Notes: generated from the letters alone by a model not told the origin. DNA of 64,000 bases from CAZBUB01 sp964494985 (GCA_964494985.1 CAZBUB010000002.1:1-64000), one strand, 5' to 3'; counted from the first letter of the stretch, positions 16,173 to 24,639 are shown. A program made the numbers and translations.

Positions 16173-18557
16173 CTAGTTCCTCAGCGGCTTATTGGTCTTG
16201 AGGATATGTTCGATGCGCTCCTGGGTCTTCTGGTTCTTGCAGAGGCGAATAAAAGCCTCACGCTCCAGATCCAAGACATACTGCTCTGTGATCAGGGTAC
16301 CCTGGTCCACATCACCGCCGGTAATTACATCTGCCACTATTTTGCCCATTTCGTACTCATACTCTGTGATGAAGTTGCCTTCCTTCATGTTCCAGAGCTG
16401 GCTCTTTACGCTGGCAGCCACGCTCCTGCCAGGGGCCTTGAAGGGCTCAGGCAGCTTGGGCCGATAGTTGGCAGCCAGGCTGATAGCCTTTTTCTTGGCA
16501 TCCCCGATCAGACTGTCTATATCAAAAGTAATCGTATCACCGGGGAGCATGTAGCCCAGCTGAAAGGCCTCGTCTACGCCCATGCAAACCTTGGCCTGGC
16601 CGATGTTCTGAAAGTACTTGAATATGATGCCCTGCACATCCACATTCAGCTTTTCCGCTTCTCTGGCCGCGCGCAGACAAAGCTCCTTGGTGCCTCCGCC
16701 TGCCGGCAGCACCCCTGCACCCATTTCCACCAGACCCATGTAGGTCTCTGCATAGGCGTTAATCGCATCACTATGCAAACAGAACTCGCAACCTCCACCT
16801 AAAGTCATCCAGAAGGGTGCGGACACCACCGGGACATGGGCATATTTCACAGCCATAGTGGCCTGCTGGAACTTATTTACTGACTGCTCCACCTGCTCCC
16901 ACTGGCCTTCCTGGATCCCTGCCGCCAGCAAAAACAGATTAGCGCCCACAGAGAATCTCTCGCCCTGGTTGCCCAACACAATGCCCTGACCCTCATTCTC
17001 TGCTCGCTCCACGCACTTGAAAACCAAATCCAGCATATCATCACTGATGGAATTCTGGGCAGAGTGGAATTCCAGACAAAATATCCCGTCTCCAAGATCC
17101 ACTATGGAGGCATTGTCATTCTTCTCCACCACGCCTTTGGCCTGCTTGATCAGATTGAGATCTATCTGTTCAGGCTTGGTGGGAACCTCCTTGAACGTGT
17201 CCTGCAAAAAGTCATAGTAATACTTGACTCCATTTTCCACCTTATAGAACTGCTGGATTTTCTGCAGCTTCTCCGGGACCTGCACCCCGTCCTGCTTTGC
17301 CCTTTGCACAAAATAATCAATACCTATGCCGTCCAGCATCTCAAAGGGCCCGATCTCCCAGTTGAAACCCCATTTCATGGCGTTGTCCACATTGACCACA
17401 TCATCTGCGATCTCCGGAATACGATTAAAGGCGTAGATCAAGGTATCCCGCATAGTGCGCCAGGCGAATTCAGCTGCCTTGTCCTGACCCTGGATCACGG
17501 CCTTAACCCTCTCCTGGGTGGTCTTGGCCATCTTGGCAAAGTTTACTGAATCGAACTTGGGCTTTTGTATGGGCTTGTATTCTTCTGCCTGATAATCCCA
17601 GTAGTAGCGCTGTTCGCCCTCGGCAGTCTTGACCTTTTTATAGAAGCCCTGCTTGGCCTTATCTCCCAGCTGGCCGGTTTCCACCATCTTTTTTATCCAG
17701 TCTGGAAGCTTAAAAACATCCCTTTCCTCATCTTGGGGCAGGGACTCATAAGAATTATTTGCCACGTGCAGCATAGTATCCAAGCCCACCAGATCTGTGG
17801 TCTTGAAAGCTGCTGTCTTGGGCTTACCTGTTGGCCTGCCTGCCACAGCATCCACCTCTTCCACACTCAAGCCCATATCCATCATGTGATGCACACATTT
17901 AGCAATGGAATAGACCCCTATCCTGTTGCCCACGAAGTTTGGGGTGTCCTTGCAGTATACAATGCCCTTGCCCAGCCTTTTATTTAGAAAATCCGCCATA
18001 TGCTGGACCACCCCAGGATCTGCCTCCTCGCAGCCCACAATCTCCATGAGACGCATGTAGCGGGGTGGATTAAAGAAATGGGTAACCATAAAGCGCTTGC
18101 GCAATTCTTCAGGCAAGGCCTTGGCCATCTCATTCACAGACAGTCCGCTGGTGTTGGTGCTGAGCACCGCCTCATGACCCATATTGGGAGCTACTGTCTC
18201 TGAGAAGAGCTTCTTTTTAATCTCCATTTTCTCCACGACCACTTCAATGACCCAGTCGCACTCCTTCAGCTTGGCAGCATCATCTTGGAAGTTTCCAATC
18301 TGAATACGATTTACGTAATCATTTAACAAAAAAGGAGCGGGCCTGGTGCCTTTCAGGCTTTCCAGGCCCTGCCTTGCAATGCGGTTCCTGAACTCTGGGC
18401 TGTCCGTGGTCAGCCCCTTTTTCTTTTCTTCCTCGCTCAGATCCTTAGGCACTATGTCCAGCATGAGCACTTCCAGGCCAGCATTTGCCATATGGGCGGC
18501 GATAGTCGAGCCCATAACTCCCGCACCCAGTACAGCTGCGCGCTTGATTTTCTTCAT
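16173..18557 (-). CDS. fadN: 3-hydroxyacyl-CoA dehydrogenase / enoyl-CoA hydratase, FadN type
   Basis: This 794-residue two-enzyme protein performs hydration and the second oxidation of beta-oxidation. The dehydrogenase is N-terminal, with NAD motif VLGAGVMGSTIA at residues 9-20 and the catalytic region VTHFFNPPRYMRLME. The crotonase domain is C-terminal (residues about 480-700), with GERFSVGANL and EMGAGVLPAGGG. This order is the reverse of E. coli FadB/FadJ and matches Bacillus FadN in both order and length. GGAGGGAAAAAA precedes the ATG. A 32-bp FadR palindrome lies 116 nt upstream, so acyl-CoA-responsive repression is likely. Confidence 0.93.
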   Translation of the reverse strand: MKKIKRAAVLGAGVMGSTIAAHMANAGLEVLMLDIVPKDLSEEEKKKGLTTDSPEFRNRIARQGLESLKGTRPAPFLLNDYVNRIQIGNFQDDAAKLKECDWVIEVVVEKMEIKKKLFSETVAPNMGHEAVLSTNTSGLSVNEMAKALPEELRKRFMVTHFFNPPRYMRLMEIVGCEEADPGVVQHMADFLNKRLGKGIVYCKDTPNFVGNRIGVYSIAKCVHHMMDMGLSVEEVDAVAGRPTGKPKTAAFKTTDLVGLDTMLHVANNSYESLPQDEERDVFKLPDWIKKMVETGQLGDKAKQGFYKKVKTAEGEQRYYWDYQAEEYKPIQKPKFDSVNFAKMAKTTQERVKAVIQGQDKAAEFAWRTMRDTLIYAFNRIPEIADDVVNVDNAMKWGFNWEIGPFEMLDGIGIDYFVQRAKQDGVQVPEKLQKIQQFYKVENGVKYYYDFLQDTFKEVPTKPEQIDLNLIKQAKGVVEKNDNASIVDLGDGIFCLEFHSAQNSISDDMLDLVFKCVERAENEGQGIVLGNQGERFSVGANLFLLAAGIQEGQWEQVEQSVNKFQQATMAVKYAHVPVVSAPFWMTLGGGCEFCLHSDAINAYAETYMGLVEMGAGVLPAGGGTKELCLRAAREAEKLNVDVQGIIFKYFQNIGQAKVCMGVDEAFQLGYMLPGDTITFDIDSLIGDAKKKAISLAANYRPKLPEPFKAPGRSVAASVKSQLWNMKEGNFITEYEYEMGKIVADVITGGDVDQGTLITEQYVLDLEREAFIRLCKNQKTQERIEHILKTNKPLRN

Positions 18558-18649
18558 TTTTTTCCCTCCATCAGTTGGTTATTGGAACTACAAATCAAGA
18601 CCACAACGACTTTAGCCTCCTGAACGGCTGGTTGACAGGGTAACGCCTT

Positions 18650-18655
18650 AATATA
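18650..18655 (-). promoter_or_regulatory. Candidate -10 element of fadN
   Basis: TATATT on the minus strand lies 19 nt after the edge of the FadR palindrome. The -35 would fall between or on the edge of the palindrome and has no good consensus match. This placement fits repression by a bound FadR dimer. Confidence 0.35.
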
Positions 18656-18673
18656 GCATCAATAATCAACGAA

Positions 18674-18705
18674 ATGTTTCTGAATGAATATTCATTCAGA
18701 AACAT
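18674..18705. promoter_or_regulatory. FadR operator at the fadN promoter
   Basis: This is a 32-bp perfect palindrome: ATGTTTCTGAATGAAT followed by its reverse complement. It shares the 20-bp core CTGAATGAATATTCATTCAG with the site in front of fadR. The shared core and flanking differences fit two sites for one regulator rather than a recent duplication. Confidence 0.87.
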
Positions 18706-18887
18706 CCTACAAATTGCATCGTTCCATGTCAAGCCACATGTATACAAAACAAGGGGAAAAGGGTCTATTGGCTTCTACACTCTGAATTCTGCTTATGCCT
18801 AGAATGCCCTGGACTAGTGCTGGGCAGGGTGCAATTTTGCTTGCAGCATATACAGGGAAGGGTTTTATGGACAACTGGCTACAGAAG

Positions 18888-20297
18888 CTAATCCTTGAAT
18901 CTGCCAGGTCTAGGGCAAGTCATTTTTTGCAGATCAAGCAAATCTTCCAGCTCTTGTGGGCTAAGCAAGCCTTTTTCCAGGACCAGATCATAGATGCTCT
19001 TGTTTTCTCTGCAGGCCTGCTTGGCCAGATCTGCTGCCTGATCATAGCCCAAGCAAGGTACCAGCGCAGTAACCAGCCCCATTGAATCCTTAACCATCTG
19101 CCTGCAACGCTGGACGTTGGCAGTAATGCCCTGCAGACACTTGTGATTAAATATGCTGCAGCCGTTTTGCAGGATCTGCATAGACTGGAATAGATTAAAG
19201 GCTATTATTGGCTCAAACACATTGAGCTGCAGCTGCCCTGCCTCTGCAGCAAAGGTCACTGTCAGGTCATTGCCAAGCACTTGATAGCAGACCTGGTTCA
19301 GCATCTCCGGAATTACTGGATTTACCTTACCAGGCATAATCGAGGATCCAGGCTGCACCGCAGGCAGATTAATCTCCCTGAACCCGGCGTAGGGCCCTGA
19401 GGAAAGGAGCCTGATATCACTGCAGATCTTGGAGAGCTTCACACTGATCCTCTTCAAAATCCCAGAGAGCTGCACATACGCCCCGGTATCGCTGGTAGCT
19501 TCGATCAAGTTCGGGGCCAGCCGTAAGTCAAGGCCGGTAATATCCCCCAATTTCTGGCAGACCAGCTCTGCGTATTCAGGCACGGTATTTATACCTGTAC
19601 CGATTGCTGTAGCCCCCATATTGATCTCCAAAAGCAACTTCAAGGCTTCGCCCAGGCGCTGTACATCCTCGCCGATATTCACCCCATAAGCAGAAAACTC
19701 CTGCCCCATGGTCATAGGCACTGCATCTTGGAGCTGGGTACGGCCCATCTTGATAACACTTTCAAACTCTTTGCCCTTGGCCAGAAATGCCCTTTGCAGC
19801 CTGTCCAGCTCGTCATTCAGCTCAAACCCGGTCCAGACAGCGGCTATCCGCAGGGCAGTGGGATAGACATCATTAGTGGACTGGGAAAGATTGACATGAT
19901 TATTGGGATGGCAGTACTGGTATTCCCCCTTTTTGTGGCCCAGGATCTCCAAAGCCCGGTTGCAGATGACCTCGTTGGCATTCATGTTCACCGAGGTCCC
20001 TGCCCCGCCCTGGATGACATCCACAGTGAAGTACTCGTTCAGCCTGCCTTCCCGGACCTCTTCCGCAGCCTGAACTATGGCCTGGCCGATTTCCTCCGGC
20101 AAGAGTCCCAGCTCCATATTGGTCAAGGCTGCTGCCTTTTTCACGCAGGCAAGGGCCTGGATCAGTCTGGCGAAATGGGCAATGCTGATCCCTGTAATCT
20201 GAAAGTTCTCCATGGCCCGCACGGTTTGAATCCCGTAATAGGCCTCGAGAGGAACCTGGCGCTTGCCCAGACTGTCAATTTCTTCTCTAAAGCGCAT
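18888..20297 (-). CDS. aspA: Aspartate ammonia-lyase
   Basis: This 469-residue fumarase/aspartase-superfamily enzyme would convert aspartate to fumarate and ammonia. The signature loop GSSIMPGKVNPV is present, and GTGINT and STNDVYPT fit aspartase. The TTG at 20306 overlaps its own AAAGGA site, so the ATG at 20297 is chosen. Class II fumarase is the main alternative; the N-terminal YYGIQTVRAMENF is the aspartase-type form. It reads into the fadN promoter region but has no FadR site of its own. Confidence 0.88.
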   Translation of the reverse strand: MRFREEIDSLGKRQVPLEAYYGIQTVRAMENFQITGISIAHFARLIQALACVKKAAALTNMELGLLPEEIGQAIVQAAEEVREGRLNEYFTVDVIQGGAGTSVNMNANEVICNRALEILGHKKGEYQYCHPNNHVNLSQSTNDVYPTALRIAAVWTGFELNDELDRLQRAFLAKGKEFESVIKMGRTQLQDAVPMTMGQEFSAYGVNIGEDVQRLGEALKLLLEINMGATAIGTGINTVPEYAELVCQKLGDITGLDLRLAPNLIEATSDTGAYVQLSGILKRISVKLSKICSDIRLLSSGPYAGFREINLPAVQPGSSIMPGKVNPVIPEMLNQVCYQVLGNDLTVTFAAEAGQLQLNVFEPIIAFNLFQSMQILQNGCSIFNHKCLQGITANVQRCRQMVKDSMGLVTALVPCLGYDQAADLAKQACRENKSIYDLVLEKGLLSPQELEDLLDLQKMTCPRPGRFKD

Positions 20298-20333
20298 CTT
20301 TTTCAATCCTTTAAAGGTAAGGGAATATCATCA

Positions 20334-20399
20334 TTATTGATTGCGACTACGGGTTACCCACCCCTGGCTATCGCTGTCGTGGTCGTAATCGTAATCGAT
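20334..20399. repeat. CGAYNA hairpin repeat, copy G
   Basis: This begins only 3 nt after the stop of the aminotransferase fusion (minus strand). The right arm read in reverse is ATCGATTACGATTACGACCA. The left arm is shortened and interrupted by GGGTTACCCACC, which forms its own small hairpin. Confidence 0.75.
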
Positions 20400-20402
20400 T
20401 TA

Positions 20403-22034
20403 CTAAGCCCCTTCCTTTCCCCCCAAAATGCAATCCACCACCCTGTCCACTTCCTCCTTTTGCAGATAAGGATGGATGGGCAGGCTGAAGATTCTCCTGG
20501 CACTATCCTCTGCCACTGGGAAATCACCCTGTTGATAGCCCAAGTAGTGAAATGCCTTCTGCAGATGCAAAGGCAAAGGATAATGTATGGCATAGGGCAA
20601 CCCCTTTTCAGACAGGGCCTGCAACATGCCCTGCCTGCTGTCTTCTTCCCTAGCCAGCAAGGAATATTGGGCCCACACAGAGCGCAGCCCATTAGGTACC
20701 TGGGGGGTCTGCAGTACGCTGCATTTGTCAAGCCTGGAGTTATACCACTGGACAGCCTGATTCCGGCTTGCAATCTCCTGCTCGAAACCCTGCAGCTTGG
20801 CCAAGAGCACCGCTGCCTGCAGGGTATCCAAGCGAGCGTTCAGCCCTAGACGGACATGCTCGTACCTGGCCCTGCCCTGGCCGTGGTTGCGGATTGAGGC
20901 CATCTTCTGGGCCCATTTTTCACTTTGACAGAAGACTGCACCTCCTTCTCCGTAACAGCCTAAGGGCTTGGCCGGAAAGAAGCTGGTGGCTGCCACATCC
21001 CCCCAACTGCAGCTCTGCTTGCCTTGGTAGGTGGCGCCAAAAGACTGGGCAGCGTCCAGAACCAGGGCCAGGTCGTGCCTGTTGGCTGTCTCCTGCAGCA
21101 CAGAATAATCGCAGGGCAAACCAAAGAGATCCACAGCCAGGATCGCCTTAGGATTCAGCTTTTTCTCCAGGGCCTGCCTGGGCAAGGGATACCAGGCACT
21201 ATCCATGTCCTTCAGGGCCTGCAAGGCAGGCTCCAATTGTGCTGGATCCAGATTGAAGCTCCCAGGCTGGATATCCACAAATACAGGAGTAGCACCCAAC
21301 AGGGCAATTGCTTCGGCAGTGGCAATAAAGGTAAATGATGTAGTCAAAACCGCGTCCCCAGGGCCAATATCCAGGGCCAGCAGGGCCAAAAGTAAAGCGT
21401 CAGTGCCAGAGCCGCAGGAGAGGCAATGCCTGCTGCCAGTGTATGCAGCCAATTCCTTTTCCAGCTCAGCTACCTCCGGTCCCATAACGTATTTATTATG
21501 TGTCAGGACCTGGAAGATGCGCCTCTCCAGCTCTGGCCTGATCTCTTGCTGCTGCCTGCCCAGATCCACAAGTTGCAAAGGGCGTTCCTGCTTGTTTTCC
21601 TGCAAAAAAGCCTCTGGAGTGCAGGCCTGGTCAAACTCCTTTAGCAAATCTTGCTTCCTGGTCAGAAGCAGGGCTCCTGACTGCAACCGCTGCAAAGCCT
21701 TGATCAGTTGTCTGGCTTCAAAATCCGCATGTTCTAGCTCCAGGCAATCCTCAGTTAGGGCAGCCAGCCAGTGCTTATCCCGGCTAAAATTCCATATGGC
21801 CTGCCTGGCTTGCTCCAGCTGCATCTCTGCATGCCCTTCCCCTTTCTGCGCACTTTGTCTGGAGAGCTCTAAGGCCAGATCCCTGACCAGACCTGAGACA
21901 GCCCCGCTGTATATCCAAATCCTGCAGCCGGAATCCCTGGCCTTTTCCAAGGCCTTCCAGGCCTGTGTTGCCTTGAGCCGCTCCTGACTGCAGCACTCTA
22001 GAACCAGATCATTGCCCAATAATATATCCTGCAT
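20403..22034 (-). CDS. DegT/DnrJ/EryC1/StrS aminotransferase with N-terminal PIN-like domain
   Basis: Residues 150-543 form a PLP-dependent sugar aminotransferase. The start LQLVDLGRQQQEIRPEL is the usual beginning of the family, the catalytic lysine is K356 in FFPAKPLGCYGEGG, and VLDAAQSFGA contacts PLP. Such enzymes add an amino group to nucleotide-activated keto sugars. Residues 1-145 are extra and read like a PIN domain: ILLGNDLVLE at the start, then HADFEARQLIKAL, GALLLTRKQDLL and ending TPEAFLQ. The first metal-binding aspartate of PIN domains is glycine here. The MFS gene upstream is 10 nt away, so both are co-transcribed. Confidence 0.85.
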   Translation of the reverse strand: MQDILLGNDLVLECCSQERLKATQAWKALEKARDSGCRIWIYSGAVSGLVRDLALELSRQSAQKGEGHAEMQLEQARQAIWNFSRDKHWLAALTEDCLELEHADFEARQLIKALQRLQSGALLLTRKQDLLKEFDQACTPEAFLQENKQERPLQLVDLGRQQQEIRPELERRIFQVLTHNKYVMGPEVAELEKELAAYTGSRHCLSCGSGTDALLLALLALDIGPGDAVLTTSFTFIATAEAIALLGATPVFVDIQPGSFNLDPAQLEPALQALKDMDSAWYPLPRQALEKKLNPKAILAVDLFGLPCDYSVLQETANRHDLALVLDAAQSFGATYQGKQSCSWGDVAATSFFPAKPLGCYGEGGAVFCQSEKWAQKMASIRNHGQGRARYEHVRLGLNARLDTLQAAVLLAKLQGFEQEIASRNQAVQWYNSRLDKCSVLQTPQVPNGLRSVWAQYSLLAREEDSRQGMLQALSEKGLPYAIHYPLPLHLQKAFHYLGYQQGDFPVAEDSARRIFSLPIHPYLQKEEVDRVVDCILGGKEGA

Positions 22035-22044
22035 GTCATTCCCT

Positions 22045-23196
22045 TTAGTTGTGCAGATTCAAGCGCTTGTTCCCCAAGCAAAGCAAAATCCCAACAGCGA
22101 ACAACAGCCCTGCTGGCATATAAAATGCCCATTCCAGGCCTATCCAGGAGACCACAGCCCCCAAGAGTAAAGGCCCCAGGAATGCGGCAGAGGTGATCAC
22201 TGTAAAACGTAGTCCCATGGCCAGGCCAGAGACAGAAGTGGAAACCAGGTCAGAGACCATGACCATGGACAAGGGCTGGGAAATGCCAAACCCCAGACCA
22301 AACAACGCCAAGGCCAGGGTCAGCCAAACTTCGGCCCGCAAAGAGGGCAGCACCATAACCCCCAAAGTCAGAAACCCCAAGGCCATTAGCAGTAAAACTC
22401 CCCTTTTCCAGGCCCTGAGCAACCTGGCTGAGACCAAACGCACCAGGGTCATGGCCACTGCGAAGCTGGAGATGAAAAAGCCGATATAGCCAGGACTGAA
22501 GCCTTTTTCCTGCAACAAAATGGGCAAAAAAGAGCTGCGCAGAGTAACTGTGAACACTGCTGCAAATGTAAACAGCAGCACACCTAGCATTACCCGATCT
22601 GCAAGAAAGAAGCGCACCTGGCTTAGTACTTGAGGCTTGCCCTCTGCCTGTTCCTGGAAGCTATCCTGCTCCTTGCCGGGCAAGGCCAAGACCAACAGCC
22701 CTGCCAGGGCCAGAATTAAGGCCAGCAGGAATACCCAGGAGTAGCCTGTAGCAGACACCAACACTCCGCCGACGAGAGGTCCTAGGCCTTGGCCCACTGC
22801 TGCAGCAAAGGACAGGCCTGCAAATCCCTTTTCTATCTCCCTGGTCCCGCCCAACCTGGTCACATAGGCCTGGCTGCCCACCACCATGAACAAAAAACCC
22901 AGCCCACCCACTAACTGGGCCCAGAACAAGAGCCAAACCCAGTTTGCCAAAAAAAGCAGGATCGAATACAAAATATTGCAGATTACCCCCAGGCCCAGGA
23001 TAAACCTGCTGCCCAGCCTGTCCGCCAGCCTGCCCGCAGGTATGGCCAGGAACAAGGACAGCAGGCTGAATGCGCTGACTACTGCTCCGATCAGGGCGGC
23101 GCTGGCCCCCAGCTCCCCGGCAAACAAAGGGATCAAAGGCAGTACCATGCCGTGCCTAAAGAAATGCAAAAGATAGAGCAGATTGACTATGCGCAT
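22045..23196 (-). CDS. Major facilitator superfamily transporter
   Basis: This 383-residue membrane protein has about 12 predicted helices and the MFS loop 2-3 motif GRLADRLGSRFILG (residues about 55-68). It resembles drug- or sugar-efflux MFS members, but no substrate can be named. It is the upstream partner of the aminotransferase fusion, with 10 nt between. The strand and spacing suggest a two-gene operon, possibly exporting or importing a sugar-related compound; that is only positional inference. Confidence 0.85.
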   Translation of the reverse strand: MRIVNLLYLLHFFRHGMVLPLIPLFAGELGASAALIGAVVSAFSLLSLFLAIPAGRLADRLGSRFILGLGVICNILYSILLFLANWVWLLFWAQLVGGLGFLFMVVGSQAYVTRLGGTREIEKGFAGLSFAAAVGQGLGPLVGGVLVSATGYSWVFLLALILALAGLLVLALPGKEQDSFQEQAEGKPQVLSQVRFFLADRVMLGVLLFTFAAVFTVTLRSSFLPILLQEKGFSPGYIGFFISSFAVAMTLVRLVSARLLRAWKRGVLLLMALGFLTLGVMVLPSLRAEVWLTLALALFGLGFGISQPLSMVMVSDLVSTSVSGLAMGLRFTVITSAAFLGPLLLGAVVSWIGLEWAFYMPAGLLFAVGILLCLGNKRLNLHN

Positions 23197-23295
23197 TTAA
23201 GGCTGGCTTAGAGCTGTTCCTGGCTGTGCTAGCTGCAAAAAACAAGAACATAATCCAGGCCAGGGCAATATGCAAACCAGGCGTGTGGTGAGGTA

Positions 23296-23345
23296 TCATT
23301 AATATCTATAGCGACTGAGACTGGGACAACGACTGCCACAGAGAT
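23296..23345. repeat. Degenerate CGAYNA repeat, copy H
   Basis: TATAGCGACTGAGACTGGGA then CAACGACTGCC keeps the spaced CGACT/CAACGA pattern, but I cannot find a matching right arm. It is the only member not placed just after a stop codon, and it marks the right edge of the repeat-bearing region. Confidence 0.4.
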
Positions 23346-23466
23346 GCAGTTTCTCCTGGGAGCTTCAGGCTCCAGCCAAAAGGGCGGCTGCTCCTCGCAT
23401 CAGCTATAAGCCTGCGCTGGCCAATAGACCTATGTTGAAGTAACCTACTGCTGCGATTCCTAGTAG

Positions 23467-23524
23467 GGGCGAGCGGCCTGCCCGCATTGCCTACGGCAAA
23501 GGCGCTGCAGGCGGGCGCTCGCCC
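23467..23524. repeat. GC-rich imperfect palindrome (REP-like)
   Basis: GGGCGAGCG (23467-23475) pairs with CGCTCGCCC (23516-23524). Inside, CCTGCCCGC faces GCAGGCGGGC, and the loop carries a small GCC/GGC stem. TTT follows on the plus strand. It resembles repetitive extragenic palindromes; no second copy lies in this window. Confidence 0.55.
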
Positions 23525-23553
23525 TTTGCGTTACAATTTTCGTAATTATTGCT

Positions 23554-23970
23554 ATGAACATCCCTGACTTCCTGTATCCCGGGCTCTACTTTGCCTGCCA
23601 GAACTGCGGCACATGCTGTACAGGGGAGTCCGGCACCATATACGTATCCTCCCAGGAGCTTGAGCCCATAGCCAGCTTCCTGGGACTTAAGCTGGAGGAG
23701 CTGATCCAGAGGCATCTGTATCCATTCCAGGACAGCTACAGCATCCTGGAGGACGAGCAAGGGTCCTGCCACTTCTACAGCCGTAAACAGGGCTGTCTGA
23801 TCTACCCGGTCCGGCCCTGGCAGTGCAAAAGCTATCCCTTCTGGTTTCGGAACCTAAGGAGCAAGAAAAGCTGGATGCGGGTCAGTTACGAATGTCCGGG
23901 CATTGGGCTGGGCAGGCTCTACACCCTGGAGGAGATCGTCTCCTATGCCCAGCAAACTATGCACATCTAA
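23554..23970 (+). CDS. YkgJ-family cysteine cluster protein
   Basis: This 138-residue protein belongs to the zinc/iron-chelating YkgJ (UPF0153) family, whose biochemical role is not known. The cysteines are in order: FACQNCGTCCTG (residues 14-25), then GSCHF, QGCLIYPVRPWQCKSYPFW and a late YECPGIG. This is the complete family pattern at about usual length. It stands alone on the plus strand, at the left edge of a decayed region. Confidence 0.88.
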   Translation: MNIPDFLYPGLYFACQNCGTCCTGESGTIYVSSQELEPIASFLGLKLEELIQRHLYPFQDSYSILEDEQGSCHFYSRKQGCLIYPVRPWQCKSYPFWFRNLRSKKSWMRVSYECPGIGLGRLYTLEEIVSYAQQTMHI

Positions 23971-24639
23971 AACTTTTATCCCTCTTATCGCACCCATGCT
24001 CTGTGTGGGAGCCTCCCTTAGCCGCCTTCGAGGTCTCCTGCATACAAACTGTCCATGCTGACAAGCCCAAACTTTTCCTTGACAACAACCCCTGCCTGGA
24101 CTAGGAACTGCAATTGACCGACCTCGGGCAGGGATGCTGCCAGACCTCGATCTCGTGTACGTGTGAGTCCTGTAGTGATGCTGAAAACTCCTTGCGCTCT
24201 TTCAAGCTCTTTTATCCCAGCTCAAATCCCTGTACTGCTTATTCCTGTTGCGCTTGTTGCTCTAGCTACTGCCTATTGGCCCATCCCTGCTCCTAAACAA
24301 GATCTCTTAAACGTTTTCGAAGTCCACCTGCCCGAGGCGGCTAAATTCATTCTTTTTTTCCTCCTGAGGCCCATATTCACTCCCCTTGCCTTGCAACGAC
24401 CCCACTACAAAAAGTCGTTTTATGCTGGCTTGCTATAAAATCTATTATAAGCCTTTCATTTTGCTACTTATCCAGTTAAACAACTTGCAAAGCTCTTTGC
24501 CCAAGAGAGAAGTTGAACTGGGGACCTCTGGCTTCTAAGCTAGGGACTTTGTAATGGATGACCTCTTGCGAGCTTAAAAACTGCTTTGGCACTTGCATCT
24601 TGCGCCAAGGAGAAATCTGGAACGTAGTGGTGCCAAAAA
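23971..24639. other. Gene-free stretch
   Basis: There is no convincing coding frame in about 670 bp on either strand. Open frames here are short, lack ribosome sites and have low-complexity composition. It adjoins relics of pilus and toxin-antitoxin genes, so it is probably decayed sequence. Confidence 0.5.

Larger units (their letters stand above)
18558..18887. other. fadN promoter region
   Basis: This 330-bp gap separates the aspartase stop from the fadN start; both genes point leftward. It holds the FadR palindrome (18674-18705) and, downstream of it on the minus strand, a candidate -10 TATATT (18650-18655). I see no further gene. Confidence 0.6.
23197..23553. other. Intergenic region with repeat remnants
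   Basis: No gene is seen. It contains a degenerate CGAYNA-like stretch at about 23296-23345 and a large GC-rich palindrome at 23467-23524. Confidence 0.6.

Noticed and set aside
3302..20399. CGAYNA repeats as a CRISPR array
   Set aside because: Copies are kilobases apart, each is an inverted repeat with internal variation, there are no regular spacers, and no cas genes are present.
22193..23176. Plus-strand frames opposite the MFS transporter
   Set aside because: Shadows of a clear membrane-protein frame on the minus strand; rich in Lys, Pro and Ser without any motif.
24507..24545. tRNA-like stretch (TTGAACTGGGGACCTC .. TTCTAAGC) on the minus strand
   Set aside because: It looks like a T arm and anticodon loop, but no anticodon stem, acceptor stem or D arm can be paired. 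At most a worn tRNA fragment.
24582..24600. Sigma-54-like TTGGCACTTGCATCTTGC
   Set aside because: The GG to GC spacing is 12 rather than 10 nt, and no intact gene follows.
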